Below, in pieces: positions 16,845-26,833 of a stretch of DNA of 64,000 nt. Under the pieces are notes generated by a model, which ran no database searches, had not been told where the DNA came from, and saw only the letters and a list, made by a program, of their open reading frames with translations. The stretch is from Chitinophaga fulva. Its GTDB lineage: Bacteria > Bacteroidota > Bacteroidia > Chitinophagales > Chitinophagaceae. The position numbers and the translations under genes were made by a program. The stretch is taken from NCBI RefSeq assembly GCF_012927205.1, contig NZ_JABBGC010000001.1, positions 2,046,001 through 2,110,000 on the forward strand, given 5' to 3'. Within the stretch, counting starts at the first letter, position 1, and the number at the start of each line of letters is the position of its first letter.

Positions 16845-19172
16845 ATGGATACAAATTTCAATATAAAGAAAACAGGCGGTGAAGATTTTTTCTTCCGGAA
16901 TATCCTGGAATCATTTATCCATCATTGGTATTGGTTTGTGATTTCCGTTGTGCTGGCGCTGGCTGCCGCTTATGTATGTATTTTGATTACACCGGCAGCA
17001 TACCGCCTCAGTGCCATTATTCTGATAGATGACAATGCTTCAGCAGTAAATGCTCTTCCAATTGGACAAGCTGCCAATTTTGTTGGCAATAATAGTTTGA
17101 TGAAAACTACCAGTGCAGAGAAGGAAATTTATATACTGAAGTCCAGGCGCCTGGCCCGGCAGGTGGTAGCGGATTTACACCTGAATATTTCCTACTTTAA
17201 AAAGGAAAAATTGAAACTGGTGGATATGTACCTGGCATCGCCGGTAAGGATTGAGTTTTTGAATGATCGTTATCATTCAGCTACATTCACTATTAAACCG
17301 GCCCAGGCGGGGAAATACACTATTTCAGGATTAAAAATGCAATCAGACCATAGTGATTTTTCCATCACCGCTGCTTTTGGGGATACTGTGATTACCCCTT
17401 TTGGAAAATGTAAACTCAACAGAAAAGCGACCAAATTTAGCGAACCAATAACTGTCGCTGTTACTACAATTGAGGAAGCCGCAAATTCTTATAATAGCAG
17501 GATTGAAGCAAAAATTGATGATGAGAAATCGGGAGCTATTAATTTATCACTGGTAGATAACAATTATCAGAAGGCCGCGGATGTCATCAACAAGGTGATC
17601 GCTGTATACAACGATTATATCATCAAAGACAAAAATCAACAGGCAGAAAGTACCGCTTTGTTTATCAAAGAACGGTTGAAGATTATTGCAGTGGAGTTGG
17701 GAGATGTGGATGGAGAAATTGAGCAATATAAAAAAACAAACCACCTTACGGATGTTGTCAGCGAAGCAGCTATGTATTTAGCTACCAGCAGCGATTATCA
17801 GTCCCAGTATATAGGTACTGCTACACAGCTTAACCTGGTGAATTTTATGGATGACTTTTTAACCAATCCCAAAAACAATGAACAATTATTACCGGTTAAT
17901 ACCGGGATTACAGACAGTGGTCTGGAAACGCTGATGGTCGCCTATAATGAAGTATTGTTGAAAAGGAACAGATTGCTGGATAATTCCAGTATTAAAAGTC
18001 CGGTAGTGCAGAGTCTTGATAGTGGACTGGCATCTATAAAAAAAACTATGCTGTTTTCCATCGATAATATACGGAATGCACTGCGCATAAAACTACGCGA
18101 TATTAATGAGCAGCAGGGCAGTACAGCAAAACAAATAGGAGAAGTGCCAACACAGGAAAAGGAAGTTCAGTCCATTTCCCGGCAGAAAAAGGTGAAAGAG
18201 GAATTATATCTCTATCTTTTACAAAAGCGGGAGGAAAATGAGATGAACCTGGCTACAGCTATGCCGAATGCCAGAGTTGTTGATTATGCTGAGGGGACCT
18301 TGGCTCCGGTTTCTCCTGATAAGTTCCGTATTTTATTTATCGCATTGCTGTTGGGCCTGGTATTGCCAGCCATTGTGATTTACCTCCTGCAATTATTCGG
18401 TTCCAGTGTTCATAACAAAAAAGATATCGAATCTTATGTCACCATCCCGCTGTCCGGGGAAATTCCTCAGGGAAAGAAGACCCCTGGCTATCCTGTGGCC
18501 GTCAAAGAAGAGAGTAGAGATGCCGTTTCTGAGTCATTCCGGATTATCCGGACTAATCTGTTATTTATGCTCCCGTCTTCATCTGAAGGAAGGGTAATGA
18601 TGATCACATCCACTCATAGTGGGGAAGGAAAAACATTCGTTTCTATTAATCTGGCCCTTTCTTTTGCCCTGACAAATAAGCGCGTCATACTTGTAAATGC
18701 AGATATCCGTAAGAGCAGTGCGGGAAACTCATTTTTTAATAATACTGGTAAAGGACTCACCGATTATCTGTCAGGACATGAAACGGACATACAGTCTATC
18801 ATTAAAAAAGAAGTATTGCATCCGGCATTGGATGTTATCGATTCCGGCCGGATTCCGCCTAACCCGGCAGAACTGTTGCTCAGTGAAAGGCTTGAAGTGC
18901 TGATGGCGACCTTACGCAAAAGTTATGATTATATCATCCTCGACAATGTTCCAATGGGACTGGTGGCTGATGCTGTAATTGTGAACCGGGTGGCCGATCT
19001 TACCATATATATCATCCGGGCTGGTAAGTTGGACCGCCGGTTATTACCTCAAATAGAAAAAAGTTATCAGCATAAAAAGTTTAAGAATATGACAGTGATC
19101 CTCAATGGATATAATGCTGGAAAGGAATTCTATAGGTATGGTTACGGGTATGGCTACCTTACACAAAACTAA
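16845..19172 (+). CDS. Wzc-like polysaccharide co-polymerase / tyrosine autokinase
   Basis: 775 residues from the ATG at 16845; the frame also runs upstream into the previous gene. Wzz-type N-terminal domain with TM helix WFVISVVLALAAAYVCIL and a second TM near residues 490-510 (ILFIALLLGLVLPAIVIYLL), with coiled-coil periplasmic helices between. BY-kinase domain: Walker A HSGEGKT at residues 591-597, Walker A' LVNADIRKS at 616-624, Walker B YIILDNVPMG. C-terminal tyrosine cluster YRYGYGYGY (763-771) for autophosphorylation. Oddity: the first Asp of Walker A' (usually DxDxR) is Asn618. It controls chain length and drives export with the lipoprotein upstream. Confidence 0.92.
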   Translation: MDTNFNIKKTGGEDFFFRNILESFIHHWYWFVISVVLALAAAYVCILITPAAYRLSAIILIDDNASAVNALPIGQAANFVGNNSLMKTTSAEKEIYILKSRRLARQVVADLHLNISYFKKEKLKLVDMYLASPVRIEFLNDRYHSATFTIKPAQAGKYTISGLKMQSDHSDFSITAAFGDTVITPFGKCKLNRKATKFSEPITVAVTTIEEAANSYNSRIEAKIDDEKSGAINLSLVDNNYQKAADVINKVIAVYNDYIIKDKNQQAESTALFIKERLKIIAVELGDVDGEIEQYKKTNHLTDVVSEAAMYLATSSDYQSQYIGTATQLNLVNFMDDFLTNPKNNEQLLPVNTGITDSGLETLMVAYNEVLLKRNRLLDNSSIKSPVVQSLDSGLASIKKTMLFSIDNIRNALRIKLRDINEQQGSTAKQIGEVPTQEKEVQSISRQKKVKEELYLYLLQKREENEMNLATAMPNARVVDYAEGTLAPVSPDKFRILFIALLLGLVLPAIVIYLLQLFGSSVHNKKDIESYVTIPLSGEIPQGKKTPGYPVAVKEESRDAVSESFRIIRTNLLFMLPSSSEGRVMMITSTHSGEGKTFVSINLALSFALTNKRVILVNADIRKSSAGNSFFNNTGKGLTDYLSGHETDIQSIIKKEVLHPALDVIDSGRIPPNPAELLLSERLEVLMATLRKSYDYIILDNVPMGLVADAVIVNRVADLTIYIIRAGKLDRRLLPQIEKSYQHKKFKNMTVILNGYNAGKEFYRYGYGYGYLTQN

Positions 19173-19182
19173 ATACATGATT

Positions 19183-19995
19183 ATGAAACATCTGCTAACA
19201 CTACTTGCTTCAATCCTGATTTTTAATGTCGTTGCCGGGCAGCAAAATCCCGATTCATCAGGAGATTATGTGCTGCATCGGTTAGCTATTCCCACTACAG
19301 AGGAGGCTCAGCAACAGCACTATATGTTTAATGGTTTCTGGGATAACTGGTTCGCATCTCTTTCCGGAGGGGGACAGGTTTACTTTGGAGATGAAGATGG
19401 TTTGAGGCCATTAGGGGACAGGATTACACCCACCTTTGAATTCGCTGCAGGCAAATGGATTCACCCGGTGTTTGGCCTGCGTGCGCGTGTTGGAGGGGGG
19501 GATATTAAAGGCTATTCTACCGGTACCATTCCTCAAATTGGCCATGGCTATACTAAAGGTGGACCAAGTGAAAATCACATTTATCTCCAAAAGTGGAGCC
19601 AGATATTTGTGGATGGGGAAATCATGTTTGACTTATCAAATATTTTTAACGGGTATAAGCGGGAACGCGTCTATTCTGTAATCACCTATGTCGGTGTTGG
19701 TATGAATTCCGCGCTCTATCAGCCTAAAAAGATCGACCCTGACAGGGTTGCTTCTTGCGATCTCGGTATTATCAATCGCTTCAGGATTGCTAAATATTTT
19801 GATGTTAACCTCGAATTAAAAGGAACGCGGGTAGACCAAACCTTTGACAGGGAGCAAACCCTGAAATACTGGGAAGGCTACGTAGCTGTAATTGCCGGAA
19901 TAACCTACCGCTTTGGAGAAGCCGGGGACCGGTTGTTCCGCAAATGTCACAATAGTGGTCCTACAAATTGTCATACAGTGGTTACCTCCTTATAA
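19183..19995 (+). CDS. Outer-membrane beta-barrel protein of the exopolysaccharide operon
   Basis: 270 residues from the ATG at 19183, where a signal peptide begins (LLTLLASILIFNVVAGQ). The mature part has alternating beta strands (WFASLSGGGQVYFGDED, FEFAAGKWIHPVFGLRARVGGG, VYSVITYVGVGMNSALY, FDVNLELKGTRVDQTF, YVAVIAGITYRFG) as in small OmpA-like barrels. It has no OmpA peptidoglycan domain. Its position between the Wzc-like protein and the flippase suggests a role in polymer secretion or surface attachment; this is inference from context. Starts 10 bp after the kinase gene. Confidence 0.7.
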   Translation: MKHLLTLLASILIFNVVAGQQNPDSSGDYVLHRLAIPTTEEAQQQHYMFNGFWDNWFASLSGGGQVYFGDEDGLRPLGDRITPTFEFAAGKWIHPVFGLRARVGGGDIKGYSTGTIPQIGHGYTKGGPSENHIYLQKWSQIFVDGEIMFDLSNIFNGYKRERVYSVITYVGVGMNSALYQPKKIDPDRVASCDLGIINRFRIAKYFDVNLELKGTRVDQTFDREQTLKYWEGYVAVIAGITYRFGEAGDRLFRKCHNSGPTNCHTVVTSL

Positions 19996-20130
19996 CCAGC
20001 AACTGACTATGAGGCGTTGTTTGGCGGTCAGGAACGCTGAAGGAATATGATGTGAATCCGGATCAACTGATCACAAACCACCGTATGTGAACCGTGCAGT
20101 GATTATAAAACAAGAGGGAACGGAGTAATA

Positions 20131-21684
20131 ATGGAAACATCCAGAATACATAAAAGTCTGTTGAATGCAAGGGTTAGCCTTGTATTCTACCTGCTTACAC
20201 TGCTGCTTTCCTTTTTTTCGCGGAGCATCTTTCTGCACTACTTAGGTGCTGATTTCCTCGGATTAACTGGTACAGTAAGCAACTTGCTTGGCTTTTTGAA
20301 CCTGGCGGAAATGGGCGTAGGTGCTGCCATCGGCTTTATGTTATATAAACCCTTATTTGAGCGGAATCATCAACAGATAGCAGAAATAGTATCGCTGATG
20401 GGGGGGCTTTGCCGCCGTATTGGCTATGTAGTATTGGCGGCTGGAATATTGCTGTCGGCCTTTCTGCCACTGTTCTTTTCAAAGGAAGCAATTCCATTGG
20501 GTGTCATCTTTACGGCCTATTATGCTTTTCTTATTTCTTCTTTAATAGGGTACTTTATTAATTACCGGGAAATACTGCTCATGGCAGATCAGAGGAATTA
20601 TGTGGTGACAGCATATTTCCAGACTGCGGGAATTGCAAAAGTGCTGCTACAGATGGCTATTGCTTTTTACTTCGGAAGCCTGTATGCCTGGATAGTAGTT
20701 GAATTGCTCTTTAGTGTGCTACTGAGCTTGATTTTAAACTGGAAGATCAATAAGGTATACCCATGGTTGCATACTGATCCAAAAAAAGGAACGCAATTAT
20801 TCAGACAATATCCACAGGCAGGAGAAAAGATAAGACAGTTGTTTATCCATAAAATATCAGACTTCACGCTTTATTCCACCAGGGACATGTTTATTTATGC
20901 CTTCACATCGCTCAGCATGGTGGCGTATTATGGTAACTATATGGTAATTATCTGGAAACTCAACCAGCTTATGTTAACTGCATTGGGAAGTATACAGGCA
21001 GGCATTGGAAATCTGGTAGCGGAAAATCATCTGCCTAAAACAATACGGGTTTTTTGGGAAATAGTTGCACTACGGTATTTCAGTTCAGCGGTTTTTGTAT
21101 TCTCTGTTTATCATCTCATTGAACCTTTTATTGTTCTATGGATAGGCACGGGTTATTTACTGAAAAAAAGGGTTTTGTTTTTAATATTATGCAATATTTT
21201 TCTAATGCAGGTGAGGGGGCCGGCGATCAATTTTTTACAGGCGTATGGTTTGTTCGCAGATACTATGGCGCCGGTCACGGAGGCTCTGATGAACATCACC
21301 ATTTCCATCGGACTGGGCTACCGCTATGGTATTGAAGGGGTATTGCTTGGTTCTATTGCCAGTATGTTGCTTATTGGGTGTATCTGGAAGCCCATCTATC
21401 TTTTTAGAAAGGGCTTCAGCCAACCGGTATGGAATTATTGGAAAGAAACGATAAAATACCTGGTGCTTATAGGGTTGTCATGGTGGCTTGGCAGCTATCT
21501 GTTGTATTTGCTCCAATTGCCGGACCCGGCCACCAGTTTAAGCCGCTGGATATTTTATGCAATGGCGTTGGTAACGGCGTATAGTTTACTGTTAGGGACC
21601 TTTTTTTATACCCTGAAGGGTAGCAGGGATCTCATACAGCGCGTAATTCTTTATTTCAACAAACGGGGTTTATGGAAAGAATAA
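20131..21684 (+). CDS. Wzx-type polysaccharide flippase
   Basis: 517 residues with about 12-14 hydrophobic helices and no soluble domain, the layout of the MATE/MOP polysaccharide transporter group. SLVFYLLTLLLSFFSRSIFLHYLGADFLGLTGTVSNLLGFLNLAEMG is in the typical N-terminal position. It would flip the lipid-linked repeat unit across the inner membrane to the Wzy polymerase (27914). Its last 13 bp overlap the next gene. Confidence 0.88.
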   Translation: METSRIHKSLLNARVSLVFYLLTLLLSFFSRSIFLHYLGADFLGLTGTVSNLLGFLNLAEMGVGAAIGFMLYKPLFERNHQQIAEIVSLMGGLCRRIGYVVLAAGILLSAFLPLFFSKEAIPLGVIFTAYYAFLISSLIGYFINYREILLMADQRNYVVTAYFQTAGIAKVLLQMAIAFYFGSLYAWIVVELLFSVLLSLILNWKINKVYPWLHTDPKKGTQLFRQYPQAGEKIRQLFIHKISDFTLYSTRDMFIYAFTSLSMVAYYGNYMVIIWKLNQLMLTALGSIQAGIGNLVAENHLPKTIRVFWEIVALRYFSSAVFVFSVYHLIEPFIVLWIGTGYLLKKRVLFLILCNIFLMQVRGPAINFLQAYGLFADTMAPVTEALMNITISIGLGYRYGIEGVLLGSIASMLLIGCIWKPIYLFRKGFSQPVWNYWKETIKYLVLIGLSWWLGSYLLYLLQLPDPATSLSRWIFYAMALVTAYSLLLGTFFYTLKGSRDLIQRVILYFNKRGLWKE

Positions 21685-22538
21685 AGGAAATAGCCTATTA
21701 CTTCCTGGTTAAGTTGCCTGGTATCCTCCGGGGCAGGGTGCGGGGTAATTTGATCTTTGTGCATTGGGGTAGGGGACTTAATAACTTTGGTGATTGTTTA
21801 AGTCCGGATATATTAAAGCATTTTGGGCTGACACCAGTATATTGTCAGCAGGTAAAGTCGGATATGATATTGGCTGGTTCCTTATTGCAATGGGTGCCTG
21901 AGAATTATACCGGCATTATTCTGGGAACGGGTGCAGCAGATGTGCCTTTAAATTTCCCTGCTGCGCGGGTGCTGGGTGTAAGAGGGAAATTGACATGGAA
22001 TAATTTCCGGTCAAAAAATACAGACCATGTTTTATATGGGGATACAGGTTTGATCATGTCCTATATTTTTCCGGAAACAGTCAGAAAGAAATACCGGATG
22101 GGTGTGGTACCGCATTTTATTGATTACGGTCACCGCTATATGAAGATGTGGAAGGAGCGCTTTGGAAAGGATGTGCTGTTTATCCATCCTTTAGGTAGTC
22201 CAAGGCAGATTATCTCCCGGATAAAAAGCTGTGAGTCGATTGTGGCATCTTCCCTCCATGGGCTGGTGATAGCAGATTCTTTTGATATTCCAAGCCTGCG
22301 GTTTGTTATCCGGGAAACTATGCCACTGGGCACCGTTGATCCTGATTATAAATACAAGGATTATTATTCAGCACTTGGTCTTGAACATGTATGTGTAGAG
22401 GTAAATGGAGGCGAAGATATAGAGGATCTTATCGGTAGAGCAACAACCAAAACTCATGCGGTAGTACCTATTAAAAGGGCATTGTATGACACTTTGAAAG
22501 AAACCTGCGAATATTTTAAGCTAAAATCCGTTGTATGA
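21672..22538 (+). CDS. Polysaccharide pyruvyl transferase family protein
   Basis: 288 residues. Early block HWGRGLNNFGDCLSPDILKHFG, middle IILGTGAAD and LGVRGKLTWNN, and late SCESIVASSLHGLVIADSFDIPSLRF are the conserved stretches of the CsaB/WcaK-like family, which transfers ketal-linked pyruvate from phosphoenolpyruvate to a sugar. This would make the polymer acidic. Overlaps the flippase gene by 13 bp and the next gene by 4 bp (ATGA). Confidence 0.82.
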   Translation: MERIKEIAYYFLVKLPGILRGRVRGNLIFVHWGRGLNNFGDCLSPDILKHFGLTPVYCQQVKSDMILAGSLLQWVPENYTGIILGTGAADVPLNFPAARVLGVRGKLTWNNFRSKNTDHVLYGDTGLIMSYIFPETVRKKYRMGVVPHFIDYGHRYMKMWKERFGKDVLFIHPLGSPRQIISRIKSCESIVASSLHGLVIADSFDIPSLRFVIRETMPLGTVDPDYKYKDYYSALGLEHVCVEVNGGEDIEDLIGRATTKTHAVVPIKRALYDTLKETCEYFKLKSVV

Positions 22539-23443
22539 AAACACTGATTGAAAAAATTACCGGTCGCAAATCCAGAACGTTACCTTTGTTATGGTCCAGG
22601 CGAACTTCCCTGGTCAGCTTTGCGCTTGATTATTACAATGCCCGAACCTTTTATAACAAACTGGAGTTTGCACTAACGCATTTTAATGAACTGTATTTTA
22701 GAGGAGATCATTTTGATTTCAAAGGAGTTTTACTTGCAGCTGATAGCGAGGCAGACAAGCTATTATTGCAGCGTATCTTCCAGGATACGCTATTGATTCA
22801 TTGTTTGTATTACGATAATCATAAAAAGAAGCTGGTTGATAAGCTGGACCTGCTTTTAGCGGAAGGCTCCTATTTGTATGAAGATGGTCCGTTTAATATT
22901 ACTATTAAGGATGGAGATGTAGTAATAGATGCTGGTGCCTGGGTCGGTGATTTTTCATCCCTTGCGGCTTTTTATGGAGCTAAGGTATATGCTTTTGAGC
23001 CTGAGGTATCCAATTTCCGCCAGTTGAAGAAGACCAGCAGGCTAATGGGGCATGACCGGATTATTCCGGTTCAGCAGGGACTGTCAGATAAAGCTGGTAC
23101 TGCCGGTATGACCTTATACGATATCGGTAACAGCGCGGCTTACAGGATTACAGGTAATGGGGAAAGAGAACAAAAGGACGAGGTTAGTTTAACCACACTG
23201 GATGATTTTGTCGGCACTCACGGATTAAGCAAAATAGATTTTATTAAAGCTGATATAGAGGGTTACGAAAGGAATTTATTAAAAGGCGCACGTGAAACAC
23301 TCAGGACTTTTGCCCCTAAGCTGTCGCTATGTACGTATCACTATCCTGATGATCCACAGGTAATGGCGAAAATCATTCATGAAGCAAATCCTGCTTACAC
23401 AATTGTCCAGATGAGGCACAAGTTATATGCAGCGGTGATTTAA
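22535..23443 (+). CDS. FkbM family methyltransferase
   Basis: 302 residues; VVIDAGAWVGDFSSLAAFYGAKVYAFEP is motif I with the acidic end of strand 2. VSLTTLDDFVGTHGLSKIDFIKADIEGYERNLLKGARETL is the FkbM signature block, more typical than in the gene at 1546. The N-terminal 120 residues are unassigned. Likely O-methylates a sugar of the repeat unit. Translationally coupled to the pyruvyl transferase. Confidence 0.85.
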   Translation: MKTLIEKITGRKSRTLPLLWSRRTSLVSFALDYYNARTFYNKLEFALTHFNELYFRGDHFDFKGVLLAADSEADKLLLQRIFQDTLLIHCLYYDNHKKKLVDKLDLLLAEGSYLYEDGPFNITIKDGDVVIDAGAWVGDFSSLAAFYGAKVYAFEPEVSNFRQLKKTSRLMGHDRIIPVQQGLSDKAGTAGMTLYDIGNSAAYRITGNGEREQKDEVSLTTLDDFVGTHGLSKIDFIKADIEGYERNLLKGARETLRTFAPKLSLCTYHYPDDPQVMAKIIHEANPAYTIVQMRHKLYAAVI

Positions 23444-23457
23444 TAAATAAGCGCTTT

Positions 23458-24732
23458 ATGAAAGTCTTACTAACAGCCAATGGCAATTTTAAGGATACCT
23501 ATGGTGGTGGTCAGGTTTATTTGAACAACCTCGCAAATGAAATGATCCATCAGGAACGCGATATTGCCATTATTTCTTTTGTGGCGCATTGCACGGCAGA
23601 TATAGCGCTTAATTACAAAGGAGTCCCATTTTATGAGGTCGAGGCCAGTGATCAGCAAAGGATAAAGACTATTATACAGGAAATAGCTCCGGATCTGATA
23701 CATATTCATTTTGAAAAAGCAATGATGGTGGCTATTGCTGCAGAATTAAATATTCCTGCTGTAGTTACTGTCCACCATGGTGGTATTTTATGTCCGGTAG
23801 GTACGCTGTTGAACTACCGCGATGAAATATGTTCATGTAAAGTGGAATATCAAAACTGTTTACGCTGCGTGTTGCATGATATCCGGGGCGGGGACTATGT
23901 TTGGCCGATCTTAAAGAGGATACCTGTTCCCTTTCAGCTCCGGATTGGGAAATTGCTGCAGCACCGGCCATTTATACCTTTTATTACGTCTTACGGTCAG
24001 GCTGCTTTATCTATTTCGGATAAAATGAGTATGTGGGCTACTATTGCATCGAAATCGACATATGTTATGGCCTCTTCAGAGGCAATAGCTGAGGTTATGC
24101 TACGCAATGGACTACCACAGCAGCAATTAAAGATTCTTCCTTTAGGAATTGTAATGTCTTCGAAAAGCTTTCCGGCGCCAGCTCAAAGACCCCTGAAATT
24201 TTTTTACACCGGGAGAATCTGTTATAGTAAAGGAATACATGTCTTATTGGCTGCATTCTCATTAATAAAAAGTGATTGTGAATTGCACATGATAGGCAGT
24301 GAGCGAAGGAAAACAGCTGTTGGATATATGAACCGGCTTAAACGGAGATATCGGAAGGATAAGCGTATTTACTGGTATGGTCATATAAAACAGGAACAAT
24401 TGCCAGTCTTAATGGCAGATTTTCATGTAATGGTGCATCCAGCCATCGGTCTGGAAGTGTATGGGCTGGCTATCGCCGAGGCGCTCAGTTTGGGAAAACC
24501 GGTACTGGCCAGTCGTTGCGGCGGTGCGGAGATGCAGATTACATCAGATATAAATGGTTGGTTGGTACCTCCTAATGATATAGCCGCATTAAAGAGCAAG
24601 ATGGAGTTTCTATGCCATCATCCGGAGGTAATAAACAGGATAAGTAAACAAACAGCTCATAATGTGATTAACATTGAGAATCATGTTAATACCTTGTATA
24701 AAGAAGTATTTGAGGTCATAAGCGAACGATGA
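23458..24732 (+). CDS. GT4 family glycosyltransferase
   Basis: 424 residues, GT-B fold. N-terminal acceptor domain with GGGQVYLNNLANEM, and a Cys-rich insert (LCPVGT..., CSCKVEYQNCLRC) often seen in Bacteroidota GT4 enzymes. C-terminal nucleotide-sugar domain: FFYTGRICYSKGIHVLLAAF, WYGHIKQEQLPVLMADFHVMVHP, EVYGLAIAEALSLGKPVLASRCGGAEM (the EX7E motif). Transfers a sugar to the lipid-linked repeat unit in the cytoplasm; donor unknown. Overlaps the acyltransferase gene by 4 bp. Confidence 0.9.
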   Translation: MKVLLTANGNFKDTYGGGQVYLNNLANEMIHQERDIAIISFVAHCTADIALNYKGVPFYEVEASDQQRIKTIIQEIAPDLIHIHFEKAMMVAIAAELNIPAVVTVHHGGILCPVGTLLNYRDEICSCKVEYQNCLRCVLHDIRGGDYVWPILKRIPVPFQLRIGKLLQHRPFIPFITSYGQAALSISDKMSMWATIASKSTYVMASSEAIAEVMLRNGLPQQQLKILPLGIVMSSKSFPAPAQRPLKFFYTGRICYSKGIHVLLAAFSLIKSDCELHMIGSERRKTAVGYMNRLKRRYRKDKRIYWYGHIKQEQLPVLMADFHVMVHPAIGLEVYGLAIAEALSLGKPVLASRCGGAEMQITSDINGWLVPPNDIAALKSKMEFLCHHPEVINRISKQTAHNVINIENHVNTLYKEVFEVISER

Positions 24733-25685
24733 TGAAAGCGTATGCTACATACAGAGACACATCCATGGATGTGGCCAGGGGAGTAGGCATCCTGCTGGTG
24801 GTACTGGGGCACGCAGGTGTACAAACCAGTATCATTTACTCCTTCCATATGCCTTTATTCTTTATGCTGTCAGGATACTTTTGGAATCCGGAACAACTGT
24901 TTAAAAAAATACTGCAACGAAAATTCCTGACATTAATAGTGCCTTACTTCTTTTTTTTCTACTATGGATATATTTTTTATGCAGTTTTGCTGAGTGTAAC
25001 TGGCCGGGCAGGATTGTTTGAGGCCCACGCCGTTATTCCTTTGGTTTATCCTTCCATGGATACTCCTACCTGGTTTTTACTTGCTTTGTTTGAAGTGACG
25101 GTCCTGACATACGTGGTATCTAAGACGATACGGAAAGAAGTCTATCGTTTACTGTTAGTAATTCTTGCCACCATATTGGGTTACTATTTATCCCGGTATA
25201 AACTAAGGCTTCCCTTATTCCTGGATTCGGCTTTTTCAATGCTCATCTTTTATTACGCAGGTTACCAGCTTAAAATCTCCGGATTTCTTTTATCATATCA
25301 ACGGCGGTACATTTTACCGACATCTATACTGTTTGTAGTTTTTTTAGTTGGCCAGTTTTTCAGAAATGGAGTTGATATAAGGTCAAATATTATTGCCGGA
25401 TCTTTTTTTCCATACTTTATTACGGCGTTGAGTGGTTCCCTGCTGGTTATAGTCCTGGCATACAGTCTACCCACAACCTTTTTTTTATGGAAGCCATTGA
25501 GGTATCTTGGGATGCAATCCTTATTGATATTCGGATTACATTTTCCCTTGTTGGAATTCGCCAGGCCGGTTGCCTCGGTTCTTACCCACAACATTCCGAC
25601 ACTTTATAATATATGCCTGGCTTTTTGCTGTCTGATATTGACTTTACTTGTAGCCATGCCATGCAGGCATTTATTGGCAGTTTAG
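24729..25685 (+). CDS. Acyltransferase 3 family membrane protein
   Basis: 318 residues, about 10 TM helices. Diagnostic start SMDVARGVGILLVVLGHAG with the conserved Arg and His, followed by FHMPLFFMLSGYF. Family members O-acetylate or succinylate extracytoplasmic glycans. In this operon it probably decorates the repeat unit. ATGA overlap with the upstream GT4 gene. Confidence 0.88.
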   Translation: MMKAYATYRDTSMDVARGVGILLVVLGHAGVQTSIIYSFHMPLFFMLSGYFWNPEQLFKKILQRKFLTLIVPYFFFFYYGYIFYAVLLSVTGRAGLFEAHAVIPLVYPSMDTPTWFLLALFEVTVLTYVVSKTIRKEVYRLLLVILATILGYYLSRYKLRLPLFLDSAFSMLIFYYAGYQLKISGFLLSYQRRYILPTSILFVVFLVGQFFRNGVDIRSNIIAGSFFPYFITALSGSLLVIVLAYSLPTTFFLWKPLRYLGMQSLLIFGLHFPLLEFARPVASVLTHNIPTLYNICLAFCCLILTLLVAMPCRHLLAV

Positions 25686-25708
25686 TTTTCAAATCAACGA
25701 GTATATAG

Positions 25709-26833
25709 ATGCATAGAATCCTGATTGATATCAATTCGTGTACACTAAAGCGTGGACAAAACTATCTTCCGGGAATAGGGAGGTCTACTCTTGAGTTGAT
25801 TAGAGCATTCGGGCGTATCACACCCATTGATCCTATTGAATTACAGTTGTATGCGCAATATGTACGGAGTAAGCTGAACGCAAGAGAAGACTATCGACAT
25901 CTAAAGCTATGGCACATTCCTTTACCTGGAAACCAGCGCCTGCGCGACCTGGTATGCTACACTGGTATCCGGGAGTATTTATCACGATATGACCTGTTAC
26001 ATGTACCGCATAATTATGAAACAGTCCGTTTCCCGGAACGTACAATTGTTACTATACATGACACTTTTTGTTTTAAGGATACAGATAATGCAAATGGTTT
26101 AATGGAACAACGGGAGAAGCAAACCTGGCTGGCACATGCTTGCAAGGCTATTGTAACTTGTTCTGAGGCTTCAAAAACGGATATTATACATAACCTGAAT
26201 GTGCCACCCGAAAAAATAGTGATGATACCATGGGGAATAAATACAGATACTTTTTTCCCTGAAGCCGGGCAAAATGCTGATTACAAATTATCGGCTATGG
26301 GTGTGAAGGGTCCTTATTTCTTAAGCGTTTCTTGTGGCGTTGGCAGAAAAAATACTCCAATGATCCTGCATGCCTACCGGTATTTGTATCAACAAACAGC
26401 GACGTGCGCCAAGCTGGTATTGGTATGGAAAGACGCACCGGTATGGTTGCTGGAGGAGTTTGCACCAGAGTTTTCTGCTGGCAGAATCCTTTTGTTACCT
26501 GCGGTGGATGATCAAATGTTAAGGAGTCTTTACTCAGCAGCCATTGCCACACTTTATCTTTCCCGGTATGAGGGGTTTGGGTTTGTACCCCTGGAATCGA
26601 TGGCTTGTGGTACACCGGTGATTATAGGCAGCAATACGGCATTAAAGGAAGTGGCAAGGGAATACGGCACGTATGTAGACATAACCGATAAAAAGGATAT
26701 TGCCGCGGCCATGGCAGCTATTATGAACGAGAAAGTTGTTTTTAACAGCAAAGTATTGCACAATCATGCTGCTGGCTTTAACTGGGATATAACAGCAAAG
26801 GCATATTTGAACTTTTATATGGAACATGTATAA
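25709..26833 (+). CDS. GT4 family glycosyltransferase
   Basis: 374 residues. LPGIGRSTLELIRAF in the N-terminal domain, VVTIHD-like TIVTIHDTFCF, then KIVMIPWGINTDTF, YFLSVSCGVGRKNTPMILHAY and YLSRYEGFGFVPLESMACGTPVIIGSNTALKEV with the EX7E motif. Retaining GT-B enzyme, donor unknown. The stop and the next start share one base (TAATG). Confidence 0.9.
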   Translation: MHRILIDINSCTLKRGQNYLPGIGRSTLELIRAFGRITPIDPIELQLYAQYVRSKLNAREDYRHLKLWHIPLPGNQRLRDLVCYTGIREYLSRYDLLHVPHNYETVRFPERTIVTIHDTFCFKDTDNANGLMEQREKQTWLAHACKAIVTCSEASKTDIIHNLNVPPEKIVMIPWGINTDTFFPEAGQNADYKLSAMGVKGPYFLSVSCGVGRKNTPMILHAYRYLYQQTATCAKLVLVWKDAPVWLLEEFAPEFSAGRILLLPAVDDQMLRSLYSAAIATLYLSRYEGFGFVPLESMACGTPVIIGSNTALKEVAREYGTYVDITDKKDIAAAMAAIMNEKVVFNSKVLHNHAAGFNWDITAKAYLNFYMEHV

